Made by a program: the position numbers and the translations under genes. A DNA stretch of 64,000 nucleotides from Polyangiaceae bacterium. Its GTDB lineage: Bacteria > Myxococcota_A > Polyangia > Polyangiales > Polyangiaceae. The notes beneath the pieces were generated by a model that saw only the letters and a program-made list of their open reading frames with translations, did not search any database and was not told the origin of the DNA. The stretch is taken from assembly GCA_013361525.1 (NCBI GenBank), contig JABFXY010000029.1, positions 17,091 to 81,090 on the forward strand, read 5' to 3'. Below are positions 8,515-17,543 of the stretch, in pieces (position 1 is the first letter of the stretch; every line of letters begins with the position of its first letter).

Positions 8515-9693
8515 TCACTCGAAGAGCGGCGGCGACGATTCCCAGCCGTAGCGCCAGGGCGTACGGGCGCGGTGTTTCCCGGCGAAGCCCCCGGTCAGAT
8601 AGGACCCTTCGACCTCGAAATGGGCGTTGAACGCGTCACGCAAGACGACCTCGGCGAGCTTGCCGCGCGGGGAGAACCCCCAGGCTGCCTCTTGCGAGAC
8701 ATCGTCCGGATCCGCGTAGTAGCGCCAGACGAAGAAGCCGGCGACGGCCTTCGAGCCGAGCAACGGGCCAATCAAAGCCTTGTAGGCGTCCGCCTGCGCA
8801 GCCTCGTCGACCTTCACGCCTTCGAGGGCCTCCGGCCACTCCCAAGGGCGAATCGCAGGATCCGGACGGGTCGTGTAGCCGATCTCGGTGAGGACGATGG
8901 GCTTGCGGACCTCGGATGCGAGGCGCGTGAGGCCGTCGGCGACCCGATCGCCGCCTTTGACGAGCTCGTCGAGCTTGGCGCCGTCTTTGTCCGCGAGTGG
9001 ATAGAAGCCGTTGATGCCGATGAGGTCCACGGCGTCCCAGACCAGCGTCGCCTCGGCGTCGTCCCAGTTCGCCGAATAGGTGAGCAAGCCGTGATAACGG
9101 GCGCGAACATCCGCGATGATCGGCTTCATGAGCTCGACGCGCGGCGTGGTGACCCAGCTGCGTAGCTCGACCCCGATGCTGAGGAGCTCGACATTGCCTT
9201 CGCGCGCGACGTCGGCCCACGCGAGGAGGAAGTCGCGGTACGCGGCGGCCCACGCGACCCAGCCGTCGTCGGTGCCGGGATCGATGAGCGCGCGCCATTC
9301 GAGAGACTCGACCCAGAGATGGGGGACGAGCATCACGCGGAGACCTCGCTCGTGCGCCTGCTCGATGGCGCGGAGCACGTTTTTTCGGTTTTCCTCGAAC
9401 GGAGCCTCGAAGGACATCGAGATCCCTTCGGGCGTGAGATCGCTCACGCGGCCGAACGGCGTGAGACTGACCCACGTCGCGCCGGCGCTCTTCGCTTCGT
9501 CGAGCGCGCGCTCGTACGCGCGCGAGCCATAACCGCGATCGGGATGGCGGACGCTTTCGATGGGTCCGATGGTGATGCCGCGGATCGCGCCGTTTCCGCT
9601 CCAAAGCCAAGCGTCCGCCGAAGGGCGCAGGCCCACCCCCATTGCGGGGAGAGCGCTCAGCATGGAGGCGAGCAGCGCGGCCGAAGCGAGCAT
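8515..9693 (-). CDS. GH113-like glycoside hydrolase, exported
   Basis: The 392-residue protein has an N-terminal hydrophobic signal (MLASAALLASMLSALPAMG). The rest reads as a (beta/alpha)8 barrel: GSRAYERALDEAKSAGATWV, RGLRVMLVPHLWVESLEWR, an acid/base-type Glu in LSIGVELRSW, DLIGINGFYPL, and a nucleophile-type Glu in PIVLTEIGYT, close to the C-terminal GFFVWRYYADP. This pattern matches GH113 endo-mannanase-like proteins. The true substrate cannot be told. It lies 3 bp after the transglycosylase gene's stop on the same strand, so the two are probably one transcript. Confidence 0.75.
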   Translation of the reverse strand: MLASAALLASMLSALPAMGVGLRPSADAWLWSGNGAIRGITIGPIESVRHPDRGYGSRAYERALDEAKSAGATWVSLTPFGRVSDLTPEGISMSFEAPFEENRKNVLRAIEQAHERGLRVMLVPHLWVESLEWRALIDPGTDDGWVAWAAAYRDFLLAWADVAREGNVELLSIGVELRSWVTTPRVELMKPIIADVRARYHGLLTYSANWDDAEATLVWDAVDLIGINGFYPLADKDGAKLDELVKGGDRVADGLTRLASEVRKPIVLTEIGYTTRPDPAIRPWEWPEALEGVKVDEAAQADAYKALIGPLLGSKAVAGFFVWRYYADPDDVSQEAAWGFSPRGKLAEVVLRDAFNAHFEVEGSYLTGGFAGKHRARTPWRYGWESSPPLFE

Positions 9694-9696
9694 CGA

Positions 9697-11943
9697 TCAG
9701 TAATCGGCGTCGGTCGCGCGCGCCGCACGAGGCAGCTCGAGCGCGAACGACTGCACGGCGGTGTCGCCGCCCGCGAGCCATTGGTAACGAGAGAGATTGC
9801 CCATCACCCGCATGACGTAGTTGCGGGTCTCTTCATACGGGATCCGCGCGACGAAGAGATCAGCTTCGAGCTCCTTCGCCGTTTCTACCCAGCGAGACAC
9901 GGCCCCCGGACCCGCGTTGTAGCTCGCGACCGCCAGCGGCAAGCTCCCGTCGAAGGTGCGCAGCATCTTCGCGATGTAGAAAGCGCCGATCGTGAGGTTC
10001 GTCTCCGGCGTCGTGACGTCGTCGGCGTTGAAGTCGAGCTTCGCCTCTTTCGCGGCTTGCTCGGCGGTCGACGGCATCAGCTGCATGAGCCCTTCGGCGC
10101 CGACGGGTGAACGAATCTCCGGGTCGAACGCGCTCTCCTGACGCATGAGCGAGTGGACGAGGCCCGGGGTGAGCGTGTGCTCCTTCTCGAGCTCGACCAC
10201 GCGATCGCGATACGGCGCGGGATAGAGGCACTCCCACGACCAGCGATCCGCCTCCGATGGTGCACGCATCAGCGACTCGAAGCTCACGGCCGCGGAGCCG
10301 ACCTTGTAGCGTCGCTTGGCGCGCGACAGCTGGCCGTACATCAAGCAGAGCGCCTCCGTCTCGCGACCGGTATAGGGCGCGCTCGCGGACGCTTCGTTCT
10401 CCGCGAGGTTCGACTCCGCTTCGGCGTCGAGGCCGAGCGCGACGAGCTGCGCGGCCTTCGGTGGGAGCGCGAGCTTGAGCGGCGGGTTGGCGCGCGCGGT
10501 GCCCGGCGTCACGAGCGGCGGCAGCGGCTCGGACATCTGCGCGAGGCGCGCGCGGGCCATCGCTGCGCCCCAGGTGAGCGGCTGCTCCGTCGCGACCTCG
10601 AGGAAGAGCTTCTTCGCGTCGTCTTTTTGACCGGCGCGGAGAGCCGCGACGCCTTCGAGCTCGCGCAGGAAGCCCCACTCGGTGCGCTTCGCGCGACCGG
10701 CGAGCTTCGAGAAGACGGTGCGCGCCTTGGCGGGATCCTTCGCGGAGAGGAGCGACAGCGCGAGCGCATACTCCGCGTCGTCCCGGTCCGTCGCGTCGGC
10801 GAACTTCGCGAGGTAGCTGGTGAAGGCCTGCGACGCCTCTTCGTATTTGCCCTGGCTCTGCAGCAGCTGCGCGAGCTGGTAGCTGGCGCGTTCGGCCCAC
10901 AGACCTTTCTTGAAGCGCTTGATCACGTCGCGGTACATCGTGATCGCCTGCTCCTCCTTCTTGCTGCGCGCGAACGAGCGGGCCGCGTAGTAGAGCTGCT
11001 CGGCGGTCCTGCCGGACGAGACCTTCGAGGCCGCGACGAATGCTTCCGACGCCTTCGTGTAGCTGCGCGCCTTGAAGAGCGCCTCCGCCCGGCGGTGGAG
11101 CAGCTCGGGCTTCGAGAAGGCCTTGCCCCACTTGTCGAGCGCCTCTTGCGCGTCTTTTCCGGCGCCCGCTTCGATGAGCGCGTCGATGATGGCGCGCTTG
11201 TCCTTGTCGCCGAGCTTCTTGTCGTGGCCGTCGAGGGTCTTTCGCGCGAAGCGCCCGTCGGACGACGTCGGCGCGTTCATCGCGAGCCACTTGAGGTCGG
11301 TCATCGCCTCGTCGACCTTGCCCTGCGCGACGAGGATCTGGGCGCGGACGCCGTGCGCGGCGCGCTCGTCCCCTTGGCGCTTCAGCCGCTGCGATTCCTT
11401 GAGGGCCTTGTCGGCGAACGCGAGCGCGCGCTTCGTGTCTTTGCCCTTGTTCGCGGCCTGCGCGGCCTTGACCAGATCGCGCGGCCGCCCGGCCTTTTCG
11501 TAGAACGTGCAGGCGTCGTCGTACGGGCCCGTCTCGAGCGCGGCCTCAGCGCGGAGCTTCGCGATCTCGTCGGCGAACATCGGCAAATCGACGTTCTCGA
11601 GGAGCGTCTTCACGGCCGCGTGATCACCGACCTTGGAGGCGACCTTCGCGCGCAGGTAGCGCATCTCGGGCTTGTTCTTCTCGGCGTCGGGAAGCTCGTC
11701 GATGAGGCGCTTCGCGTCCTTGTAGCGCTCGCCGCGCACGGCGCGTCGCCACGCGGGCTCGTTCACCGCGACGTCGACGGGCGCTGCGTTGTTGGTTTGG
11801 GCAGTCGGCTCCGCGGATGTCTCCGCAGAAACCAGAGGTCCCGCCGTGCTGTGAGCCGGGGGCGCAGCGACGCCACTCGGCTCTTGGCAGGCGACCAAGA
11901 GGGCGAGACCGATCCAACCGTTCGACAGGAGCTTCGAATGCAT
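9697..11943 (-). CDS. Soluble lytic murein transglycosylase-like lipoprotein with TPR-like repeats
   Basis: The 748-residue protein starts at ATG 11943 (MHSKLLSNGW), which places a lipobox LLVAC at the end of a signal peptide; the frame remains open 20 codons further but into the divergent gene. Residues about 60-520 are alpha-helical repeats of TPR type. The C-terminal SLT domain has LMRQESAFDPEIRSPVGAEG and LMQLMPSTAEQA, with the catalytic Glu in RQES, then ASYNAGPGAVSRW and NYVMRVMGNLSRYQW. This is the Slt70/MltC-type architecture that cleaves peptidoglycan to anhydromuropeptides in the periplasm. Confidence 0.9.
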   Translation of the reverse strand: MHSKLLSNGWIGLALLVACQEPSGVAAPPAHSTAGPLVSAETSAEPTAQTNNAAPVDVAVNEPAWRRAVRGERYKDAKRLIDELPDAEKNKPEMRYLRAKVASKVGDHAAVKTLLENVDLPMFADEIAKLRAEAALETGPYDDACTFYEKAGRPRDLVKAAQAANKGKDTKRALAFADKALKESQRLKRQGDERAAHGVRAQILVAQGKVDEAMTDLKWLAMNAPTSSDGRFARKTLDGHDKKLGDKDKRAIIDALIEAGAGKDAQEALDKWGKAFSKPELLHRRAEALFKARSYTKASEAFVAASKVSSGRTAEQLYYAARSFARSKKEEQAITMYRDVIKRFKKGLWAERASYQLAQLLQSQGKYEEASQAFTSYLAKFADATDRDDAEYALALSLLSAKDPAKARTVFSKLAGRAKRTEWGFLRELEGVAALRAGQKDDAKKLFLEVATEQPLTWGAAMARARLAQMSEPLPPLVTPGTARANPPLKLALPPKAAQLVALGLDAEAESNLAENEASASAPYTGRETEALCLMYGQLSRAKRRYKVGSAAVSFESLMRAPSEADRWSWECLYPAPYRDRVVELEKEHTLTPGLVHSLMRQESAFDPEIRSPVGAEGLMQLMPSTAEQAAKEAKLDFNADDVTTPETNLTIGAFYIAKMLRTFDGSLPLAVASYNAGPGAVSRWVETAKELEADLFVARIPYEETRNYVMRVMGNLSRYQWLAGGDTAVQSFALELPRAARATDADY

Positions 11944-11957
11944 GCTAGGCCCGGGGC

Positions 11958-12905
11958 ATGAGAAGGCTTGGCCTCCTTGAAACGATCGGATTGTGCACTG
12001 CATTCTCGCTCTCGTCGATCGCGGTCGGTTGCGTCAAGAAAGAGCTCTACACCCAGGCCCTCGCGGATCTCCAGTTCGAGCGGAATCGCTCCCATGATCT
12101 CGACGGCAAGCTCAAGAACGCCACAGCGGAAATCGCGCGGCTCGGCAAGGAGATGCAGGCCCGCGACGCGAAGCTCGAGGAGATGAACGTCGCGCAGGCC
12201 GACCTGGTCCGAAAGCTCGACGAGGTCTCGATCTTGAACGTCGCGCTGCAGGACCGCCTGAAAAAGGCCGGGCAGAGCGTCGACCAGCTGACGACCGAGA
12301 AGGGCACCCTGTCGACGACGCTCGCCGAGACGCGCAAAGAGCTCGAGGAGCTGCGCAAGCAACAAGCCGCCGCCGAAGCGCGCGTGAAGGCGTTCCAGGA
12401 TTTGGTGAAGCGATTCCAGAAGCTCGCCGACGCCGGCAAGCTCAAGGTCGTCCTGCGGCAGGGCCGGATGATCATCGAGCTGCCCACCGACGTCCTCTTC
12501 GACAGCGGCAAGTCGGACGTGCGCAAGGCAGGCAAAGACACGATCCTGGAGGTCGGAAAGATCCTCGCGACGATGCCCGACCGGCGCTTCCAGGTCGCGG
12601 GTCACACCGACAACGTGAAAATCTCCACGGCCCGGTACCCCTCGAACTGGGAGCTCTCCACCGCGCGCGCCGTCGAGGTCGTGAAGATCCTCGTCGAGTC
12701 CAAGGTGAAACCGGAGAACCTGTCGGCCGCAGGCTACGGCGAGTTCGATCCGATCTCGGCCAACGACAGCGACGCGAACAAGCAGAAGAACCGCCGCATC
12801 GAGATCACCCTCGTTCCGAACCTCGAAGAGTTCGTGAAGCTCCCGGAGAAGGCCCTGCCTCCCCAGGCTCCTGCTCCTGCTCCTGCGCCGCCTCCGAAGA
12901 AATAA
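11958..12905 (+). CDS. OmpA-family lipoprotein with coiled coil
   Basis: The 315-residue protein has a signal peptide ending in a lipobox-like IAVGC (Cys about 25). A long charged coiled coil covers residues about 45-155. The OmpA C-terminal peptidoglycan-binding domain (about 165-285) has LPTDVLFDSGKSDVRKAG, VAGHTDNVKI, NWELSTARAVEVVKILV and AGYGEFDPI...NRRIEITL. The tail is Pro/Ala-rich. It probably links the outer membrane to peptidoglycan. It is divergent from the transglycosylase gene with start codons only 14 bp apart, so promoters must overlap the coding starts. Confidence 0.9.
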   Translation: MRRLGLLETIGLCTAFSLSSIAVGCVKKELYTQALADLQFERNRSHDLDGKLKNATAEIARLGKEMQARDAKLEEMNVAQADLVRKLDEVSILNVALQDRLKKAGQSVDQLTTEKGTLSTTLAETRKELEELRKQQAAAEARVKAFQDLVKRFQKLADAGKLKVVLRQGRMIIELPTDVLFDSGKSDVRKAGKDTILEVGKILATMPDRRFQVAGHTDNVKISTARYPSNWELSTARAVEVVKILVESKVKPENLSAAGYGEFDPISANDSDANKQKNRRIEITLVPNLEEFVKLPEKALPPQAPAPAPAPPPKK

Positions 12906-12907
12906 GA

Positions 12908-13088
12908 AGAGGGGTCGCCAAGGGCGCCAAGTGCAGAGAGAGAAAGAGGAGGGAGGGGATCAGCCGCGCCGCGGCTGGTCACGTGATCGTCGGCCCAAAC
13001 TCGCCTTGCTCGCGCCCACCCTGCGGGGAGGAAGAAGAACAAACCTCTTCTTCCTCTCTCTGCACTTGGCGCTCTTGGCGTCCCCTCT
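12908..13088. repeat. Long inverted repeat between convergent genes (GTCGCCAAGGGCGCCAAG type)
   Basis: The left arm (12908 to about 12953) contains GGGGTCGCCAAGGGCGCCAA followed by a purine-rich run. The right arm (about 13043-13088) is its complement with roughly five mismatches over 45 nt. A second, inner hairpin of GAGGAAGAAGA / TCTTCTTCCTC lies near 13028-13056. It fills the space between two converging genes. The same core sequence recurs at 58123-58255, so this is a dispersed family rather than a local terminator. Confidence 0.85.
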
Positions 13089-13106
13089 CGGGCTTCTCTG
13101 CTTTCG

Positions 13107-14567
13107 CTAGGCCTGCGAAACCGCGACGAGGACGACTTCTTTGCCTTTGACCTCGACGCGGAAGCGGACGGGTTTGCCGTGTTTCTGTGCGAGCTCGGCT
13201 TCGCTGAGGCGTAGGCGCGCGACGAACTCGGGCTGCGTGATGTGATCGGTCGGGTCGCCGACGGATCGCTTCGCCGCGATGTACGAGTTGAAAACCCGCG
13301 TGTAGTAGGCGCCCTCCGGCTCGGCGAAGAGGACCTGAGCCTCGGCTGCGTTCGCGCCGCCGACGGCGATGCTCTCGTCGACGCTGATGGCTTCGTTGAA
13401 GCCTTGAGCGTTGGGCGGGCGAGAGGGCCGGCCGTCCTCGTCGGTGTCGTCCTCGGCGACGCCGAAGAGCTGGTTGAGCAGCGAGTTGATGCGGAAGACG
13501 ACGCCACCGAGCTCGGCGTGCTCGATCTCGAGCCGACGGTTCGTCTGCCCGTTCATGATCGCGAGCAGGCCTTCCTCGATCTCGGTGATGGGCCGGCGCA
13601 CGTACGCGTCGAACATCACGCCGGCGATGGCGACGAGAATGATGCCGAGGATGATCGCGACGGCGGCGGGCCAGAGCAGCGAGACGCCGACGTTGCGTGC
13701 CGGGGGCTTCACGACGGCAACGAGCGCAGCGCGGTTGCCGGCGCCGTAACCTTCGATGACGCGCGCGACGCCGACGTTGCCGCTCGGAAGACCGGCGACC
13801 TCGAGGGTCTCGCCCGTCTCGAGCGTTTTCAGCGCGGCGTCGGCAGCGGGCGACTTCGCCAGAATATCGACGAGCGCCTGATCCGCGGACGACGAGCGCG
13901 CGAGGACGCGGAGGCCGCCCTCACCTTTGACGCCGACGACGAGCGCGTGACCGCTCGTGCGATCGGAGGCCGACGTCAAACGACCGTCGTCGATCTCGCT
14001 CGCGACGATGAGCGCGCCCACGACCTTGCGTTCGCCGTTGCGAATCGGTGCGTAGGACGCGAGGCGCTGCTCGTCGCGCTTCTGGCTGACCCAGACCTCG
14101 CTTGCCGGGCGCTCGTCATCCATCGCCTTCTTCAAGGCGGGGTAGACCTCGGCGAGGTTCTGCCCGGCGAGGCCCGACGTCGACGACCCGTTCTGACCGA
14201 GGACGGCGCCCTGGCGGTCGACGATGATGACGGTCGAGATCGAGCGCTTGAAGCTCGAGAGCTCGGGCGCCTTCGTCGCAGCCTCGTAAACCTTGTCGGC
14301 GACCTCTTTCGCCGCGCGCTGGCGCGCGAGCTCGTTGCCGCCGCTGAAAGGCTCAGCGAGCGTCGGTTCGATGGCCTTCGCCGCGACCCAACGTTCGGTC
14401 GCGAGGCCTTCGACTTCCAGTAGAGCGATGGCGGCATCGAGAGCTTGTGGCGCGCGCTTCGGGTCTTCCTCGGTGAAGGGGCGCACCGCAACTCGAGACA
14501 ACGCGTAGCCGAGCCCGCCTACGACGAGGACGATCAGCGTGAAGAGAGCGATGAGTTTCAGTCTCAT
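13107..14567 (-). CDS. MXAN_5187-like membrane protein with periplasmic sensor region
   Basis: The 486-residue protein has an N-terminal membrane helix (about 4-24), a periplasmic Cache-like region (about 30-290; contains SAVLGQNGSSTSGLAGQNL-like turn segments after TVIIVDRQGA), a second helix (about 295-322, LLWPAAVAIILGIILVAIAG) and a HAMP-like RRPITEIEEGLLAIMNG stretch. The C-terminal domain (about 415-486, EGAYYTRVFNSYIAAKR to the end) resembles the MXAN_5187 C-terminal domain of myxobacteria. No kinase or methyl-accepting domain follows, so how a signal leaves the protein is unclear. Confidence 0.7.
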   Translation of the reverse strand: MRLKLIALFTLIVLVVGGLGYALSRVAVRPFTEEDPKRAPQALDAAIALLEVEGLATERWVAAKAIEPTLAEPFSGGNELARQRAAKEVADKVYEAATKAPELSSFKRSISTVIIVDRQGAVLGQNGSSTSGLAGQNLAEVYPALKKAMDDERPASEVWVSQKRDEQRLASYAPIRNGERKVVGALIVASEIDDGRLTSASDRTSGHALVVGVKGEGGLRVLARSSSADQALVDILAKSPAADAALKTLETGETLEVAGLPSGNVGVARVIEGYGAGNRAALVAVVKPPARNVGVSLLWPAAVAIILGIILVAIAGVMFDAYVRRPITEIEEGLLAIMNGQTNRRLEIEHAELGGVVFRINSLLNQLFGVAEDDTDEDGRPSRPPNAQGFNEAISVDESIAVGGANAAEAQVLFAEPEGAYYTRVFNSYIAAKRSVGDPTDHITQPEFVARLRLSEAELAQKHGKPVRFRVEVKGKEVVLVAVSQA

Positions 14568-14683
14568 GCGCGGGTTCCCCCATCCATAAAGGTGAGACCC
14601 GCCACGTTACCACCCGTCCTACCGAAACCACAATTTCGCTTGGCATTGTCAGCGCTTCACACGTTTCCTCGGGCACTTCCGCT

Positions 14684-14697
14684 TGGGCGATCGCCCA
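14684..14697. promoter_or_regulatory. 14-bp perfect palindrome TGGGCGATCGCCCA
   Basis: A perfect palindrome lies in the 241-bp divergent region between the membrane protein (minus) and the deacetylase-family gene (plus). It contains the GCGATCGC octamer. It may be an operator for either gene, but no known regulator site was recognised and palindromes of this kind can occur by chance in GC-rich DNA. Confidence 0.35.
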
Positions 14698-14808
14698 GTT
14701 TGCGGTGCGTGGACCGCAGTTCGGCGCCCGCGAGCCGGCGTTCGCTACCTCGGCGCGTGACATCTGCTTGTTTTGCCGTATCCGCGCTGCTACCGACGTG
14801 CCTGGCCG

Positions 14809-15912
14809 ATGCAAAAGCCCGCCGCCCCCGTCGAGGAGAACGCCAAGAGTTTCTTCTTGGTGGACGACCCGCTCTTCGACGAGCACCGCGCGCGTGGCTA
14901 CCACCCCGAACGGCCCGAACGACTCATCGCGGCGCGGCATGCGACGAACGCGGTCAAAGCGCATGGCATCGCAGCTCGCACGCTGCGCGCGCGTGACGCC
15001 ACCGAAGACGAAATCGCGCGGGTGCACGCGGGCGCTTACGTCGAGCTCCTCGAGCGCAGCGAAGGCCTTTTCAGCGCGCTCGACGACGACACGTATCTGA
15101 GCCCCCGATCCGTCGCTGCCGCGTACCGCGCTGCCGGCGGCGCCATCGCGATGGTCGACGAGCTCCTCTCGGCAGGTCCCGGCGCCAGCAGCTCGGGGAT
15201 CGCGCTGCTACGCCCGCCGGGCCACCACGCGCGTCCCGATCGCGGCATGGGCTTTTGTCTCCTCAACAACGTGGCGATCGCCGCCGCCCATGCGCGCGCA
15301 CGAGGCATCGAGCGCGTCGCGATCGTCGACTGGGACGTCCATCACGGCAATGGCACGCAAGAGGCCTTCTACAAGGACCCGCACGTCCTGTTCGTGTCGT
15401 TGCACCAGTACCCGTTCTACCCGGGCACCGGCAGCTCGATGGAAGTCGGTGAAGGCGAAGGCAAAGGTTTCACGGTCAACGTGCCGCTCTCGCCCAACGC
15501 GTCGGATCTCACGTACCGCGCTGCGTTCGAGCGGATCGTTCTCCCGGTCCTCGAGGAGTACTCGCCCGAGCTCGTGCTCGTCTCGGCGGGCTTCGATGCC
15601 CACGCCCGCGATCCGCTCGCCGGCATGGCGCTCTCGGCCGACGGGTTTCGCTACATGGCCCAGGCCGTGAAGGCGATCGCGGATCGATCGGCAGGTGGAA
15701 AGATCGGCGTGGTCCTCGAAGGCGGCTACGACCTCGAAGGGCTCGAGTCGAGCCTGCATGCGACCATCGAAACCGTCGCCGGCGCGCCGGTCCCCGCGGA
15801 AGAACAGAGCGACGCCCACGCCGACGAGCGCGAGCCCTCACCGCTTTCCACGCGGCACGGCCTGGAGATCGATCGCGTCCGCCGCCACCTGAGCGCCCAC
15901 TGGAAGATCTAG
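14809..15912 (+). CDS. Histone deacetylase family (AcuC/HDAC-like) amidohydrolase
   Basis: The 367-residue protein is read from ATG 14809 (MQKPAAPVEE). The frame is open 12 codons further upstream but without conserved sequence. Family motifs in order are DEHRARGYHPERPERL, LLRPPGHHARPDRGMGFCLL (tandem His), IVDWDVHHGNGTQEAFY (zinc Asp and His), SAGFDAHARDPLAGM (third zinc ligand Asp) and VLEGGYDLEGL (catalytic Tyr). It removes acyl groups from an amine such as acetyl-lysine or acetylated polyamine; the substrate cannot be read from sequence. It is followed by a hairpin and tRNA-His. Confidence 0.9.
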   Translation: MQKPAAPVEENAKSFFLVDDPLFDEHRARGYHPERPERLIAARHATNAVKAHGIAARTLRARDATEDEIARVHAGAYVELLERSEGLFSALDDDTYLSPRSVAAAYRAAGGAIAMVDELLSAGPGASSSGIALLRPPGHHARPDRGMGFCLLNNVAIAAAHARARGIERVAIVDWDVHHGNGTQEAFYKDPHVLFVSLHQYPFYPGTGSSMEVGEGEGKGFTVNVPLSPNASDLTYRAAFERIVLPVLEEYSPELVLVSAGFDAHARDPLAGMALSADGFRYMAQAVKAIADRSAGGKIGVVLEGGYDLEGLESSLHATIETVAGAPVPAEEQSDAHADEREPSPLSTRHGLEIDRVRRHLSAHWKI

Positions 15913-15921
15913 GCGGCCGGT

Positions 15922-15943
15922 GTGCGCCCGCTTTCGGGTGCGC
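15922..15943 (+). terminator. Hairpin after the deacetylase gene
   Basis: TGCGCCCG and CGGGTGCGCA pair around a CTTT loop with a small bulge, 10 bp after the stop codon at 15912. No T-run follows, so it is at best a weak or factor-assisted terminator. Confidence 0.4.
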
Positions 15944-15951
15944 AGACCGTC

Positions 15952-15979
15952 TTGCGCTTCGCGCGCGCCTGAGTATGCT
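15952..15979 (+). promoter_or_regulatory. Probable promoter of tRNA-His
   Basis: TTGCGC (15952-15957) and TATGCT (15974-15979) are separated by 16 bp, and the tRNA begins 30 bp after the -10-like box. This fits a sigma-70-type promoter with short leader. It is inferred from spacing and consensus only. Confidence 0.5.
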
Positions 15980-16008
15980 GCGCCCCCGACGTCGTCAGCG
16001 AACGTCAC

Positions 16009-16082
16009 GGTGGGTATAGCTCAGTTGGTAGAGCACCGGTTTGTGGTACCGGTCGTCGCGGGTTCGAGCCCCGTTACTCACC
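16009..16082 (+). tRNA. tRNA-His (anticodon GTG)
   Basis: A full cloverleaf is visible: acceptor GTGGGTA/TACTCAC, D-arm AGCTCAGTTGGTAGAGC, anticodon stem CCGGT/ACCGG with loop TTGTGGT (anticodon GTG), T-arm GCGGG-TTCGAGC-CCCGT. An extra G at 16009 faces C at 16082, the G-1 identity element special to histidine tRNA. The CCA end is not encoded (CTA follows). Confidence 0.97.
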
Positions 16083-16105
16083 CTAGTCAAATCGAGTTCC
16101 GCACC

Positions 16106-17167
16106 TCAAAGCTCCGCGGCGTGCTCGATCAACAGGTCGCAGGTGTCGTCGAGGTCGTTCTCGCTGTAGTCGGGCGAGCCGTGCCGGCCATCGATGCGCA
16201 CGAAGCGCGCTGGCGCCGCAGCGCCGTCGAACGCGAAGCTGGGCAAGCCCTTCGCGATCGCGGTGACGTTGGCTTGCTCGCCGGCCACGTAGACGTTGCC
16301 GCCGATGATCGACATGACGAGCTCCGCCGTCGCCGTCCCGTCGGCTTCACACGATGACGCGAACGTCCCTTCGAGCGCGCTCGAGACGCTCATCGTCGTG
16401 AACACCGGCCCCTGCACTGTCGCGCCTTCCATCTCCGGCTCGTCGAACTCGCAGACGCCGACCGACTCGTTCGCGGCGATCCCGCAGAGGCCCCACGAGA
16501 AGCCGGGGAAGTCGTCGTTCCAGTAGTCGAGGTCCTGGCAACCGCCGTCGAGACAGGCGTCCTCGCACGCACCGCCGTGACCGAGCGTGGGATCGTCGCA
16601 GGCCACGTCCGCGGTATCCCACGCGGGCAGGGGCGGCGCCTTTCCGTAGCTGAGCCGGAACTCTGGAACCGTGAACGGCGTGCCCGGTTGATCGCCGTCG
16701 ACTGCGATCGTCATCGGATTCGTCTCGTCGTCGAAGATGCGGTCGCGGAACGGGAGCAGGTCGAGGTCGACATCGGTGCCCGTCGCGCAGTCCGGCGCAG
16801 CCGCGGTGACGACAGGCAGATCGACCGAGCACACGGAGAAACGCGCCGAATGATTCGGTGCGAGCTCGGTGACGTTCATCACGAGCAGCACCGTCGCGTC
16901 GCCCTGTTGGGTTGCAGGACAGGTCTCGAAGGCGCCTCCCGGCGCGCCCGTGATGTCGGCGGGCAGCGTGATCTTCACGGCCCACGTGCCCTCGAGGTCC
17001 AGCGATGGCAGCTCGCAGCTCGCCGGAGTGCCGCCTTCGCCGCCGGTCCCGGGGTTGCCGCCGGTCGACGGCGCATTGCCGGACCCGCCGCCGCCGCTCT
17101 CGGTGTCGTCACCGCAGCCGGCGGTCATCACACACAGCACCAAGCCAAGTCCAATCAGCGTTCGCAT
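16106..17167 (-). CDS. Unknown lipoprotein with Gly-rich linker
   Basis: The 353-residue protein is read from ATG 17167 (MRTLIGLGLV); the open frame extends 17 codons upstream without signal-like sequence. The signal peptide ends in lipobox MTAGC, then a Gly/Ser/Thr linker of about 30 residues (GGGGSGNAPSTGGNPGTGG). The body contains several Cys (CPATQQ, CSVD, CEDACLDGGCQDLDYWND, CGIA, CEFD), suggesting disulfides outside the cell. No family was recognised. It runs towards the tRNA-His gene, 23 bp away. Confidence 0.75.
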   Translation of the reverse strand: MRTLIGLGLVLCVMTAGCGDDTESGGGGSGNAPSTGGNPGTGGEGGTPASCELPSLDLEGTWAVKITLPADITGAPGGAFETCPATQQGDATVLLVMNVTELAPNHSARFSVCSVDLPVVTAAAPDCATGTDVDLDLLPFRDRIFDDETNPMTIAVDGDQPGTPFTVPEFRLSYGKAPPLPAWDTADVACDDPTLGHGGACEDACLDGGCQDLDYWNDDFPGFSWGLCGIAANESVGVCEFDEPEMEGATVQGPVFTTMSVSSALEGTFASSCEADGTATAELVMSIIGGNVYVAGEQANVTAIAKGLPSFAFDGAAAPARFVRIDGRHGSPDYSENDLDDTCDLLIEHAAEL

Positions 17168-17327
17168 CGTTTCGGACGAATGTACCTCCAAACATGGGCA
17201 GTCCGCGCCTGGACACACACGCGTCCGGGCACCCCCGCGGGCGACGCGCCGATGTGACCGATTTGTACGCCCGCCCGCTGCGCAAACTATCGCGTGCCTG
17301 CGCGCCGTCGGGTGTTACGGTCGAAGG

Positions 17328-17534
17328 ATGGAAGCGAGCCCGTGGCGTTCGGAGGGAGGCCGCTGGATTCGAGCCTCGGGGCCGTACATCGTCGCGCAAG
17401 CGACCGACCACAGTTGGTACATCCTGCGGGTTCGCGGGACAGGCGGCATGAGCGGCAGCGCGTCATCGGTCGAGGCGGCCCGCGTGCGCGCGGACCGGGT
17501 GCTGCTCGCCGACGGCTGGGCCCTCGAGTTCTGA
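17328..17534 (+). CDS. Small protein of unknown function (68 aa)
   Basis: ATG 17328 gives 68 residues, MEASPWRSEGG to DGWALEF, with an almost adjacent GAAGG upstream. The frame also stays open much further upstream, but that part is antisense to the lipoprotein. Its composition (Trp, Tyr, balanced charges) looks protein-like, and it lies 9 bp before the kinase-fold gene, so the two are probably co-transcribed. The function is unknown. Confidence 0.55.
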   Translation: MEASPWRSEGGRWIRASGPYIVAQATDHSWYILRVRGTGGMSGSASSVEAARVRADRVLLADGWALEF

Positions 17535-17543
17535 GAGCGGCGC

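Noticed and set aside
14642..14656. TGGCAT-N5-GCGC as a sigma-54 promoter for the deacetylase gene
   Set aside because: It has the GG and GC spacing but a poor -12 box; the match is too weak to report as a promoter.
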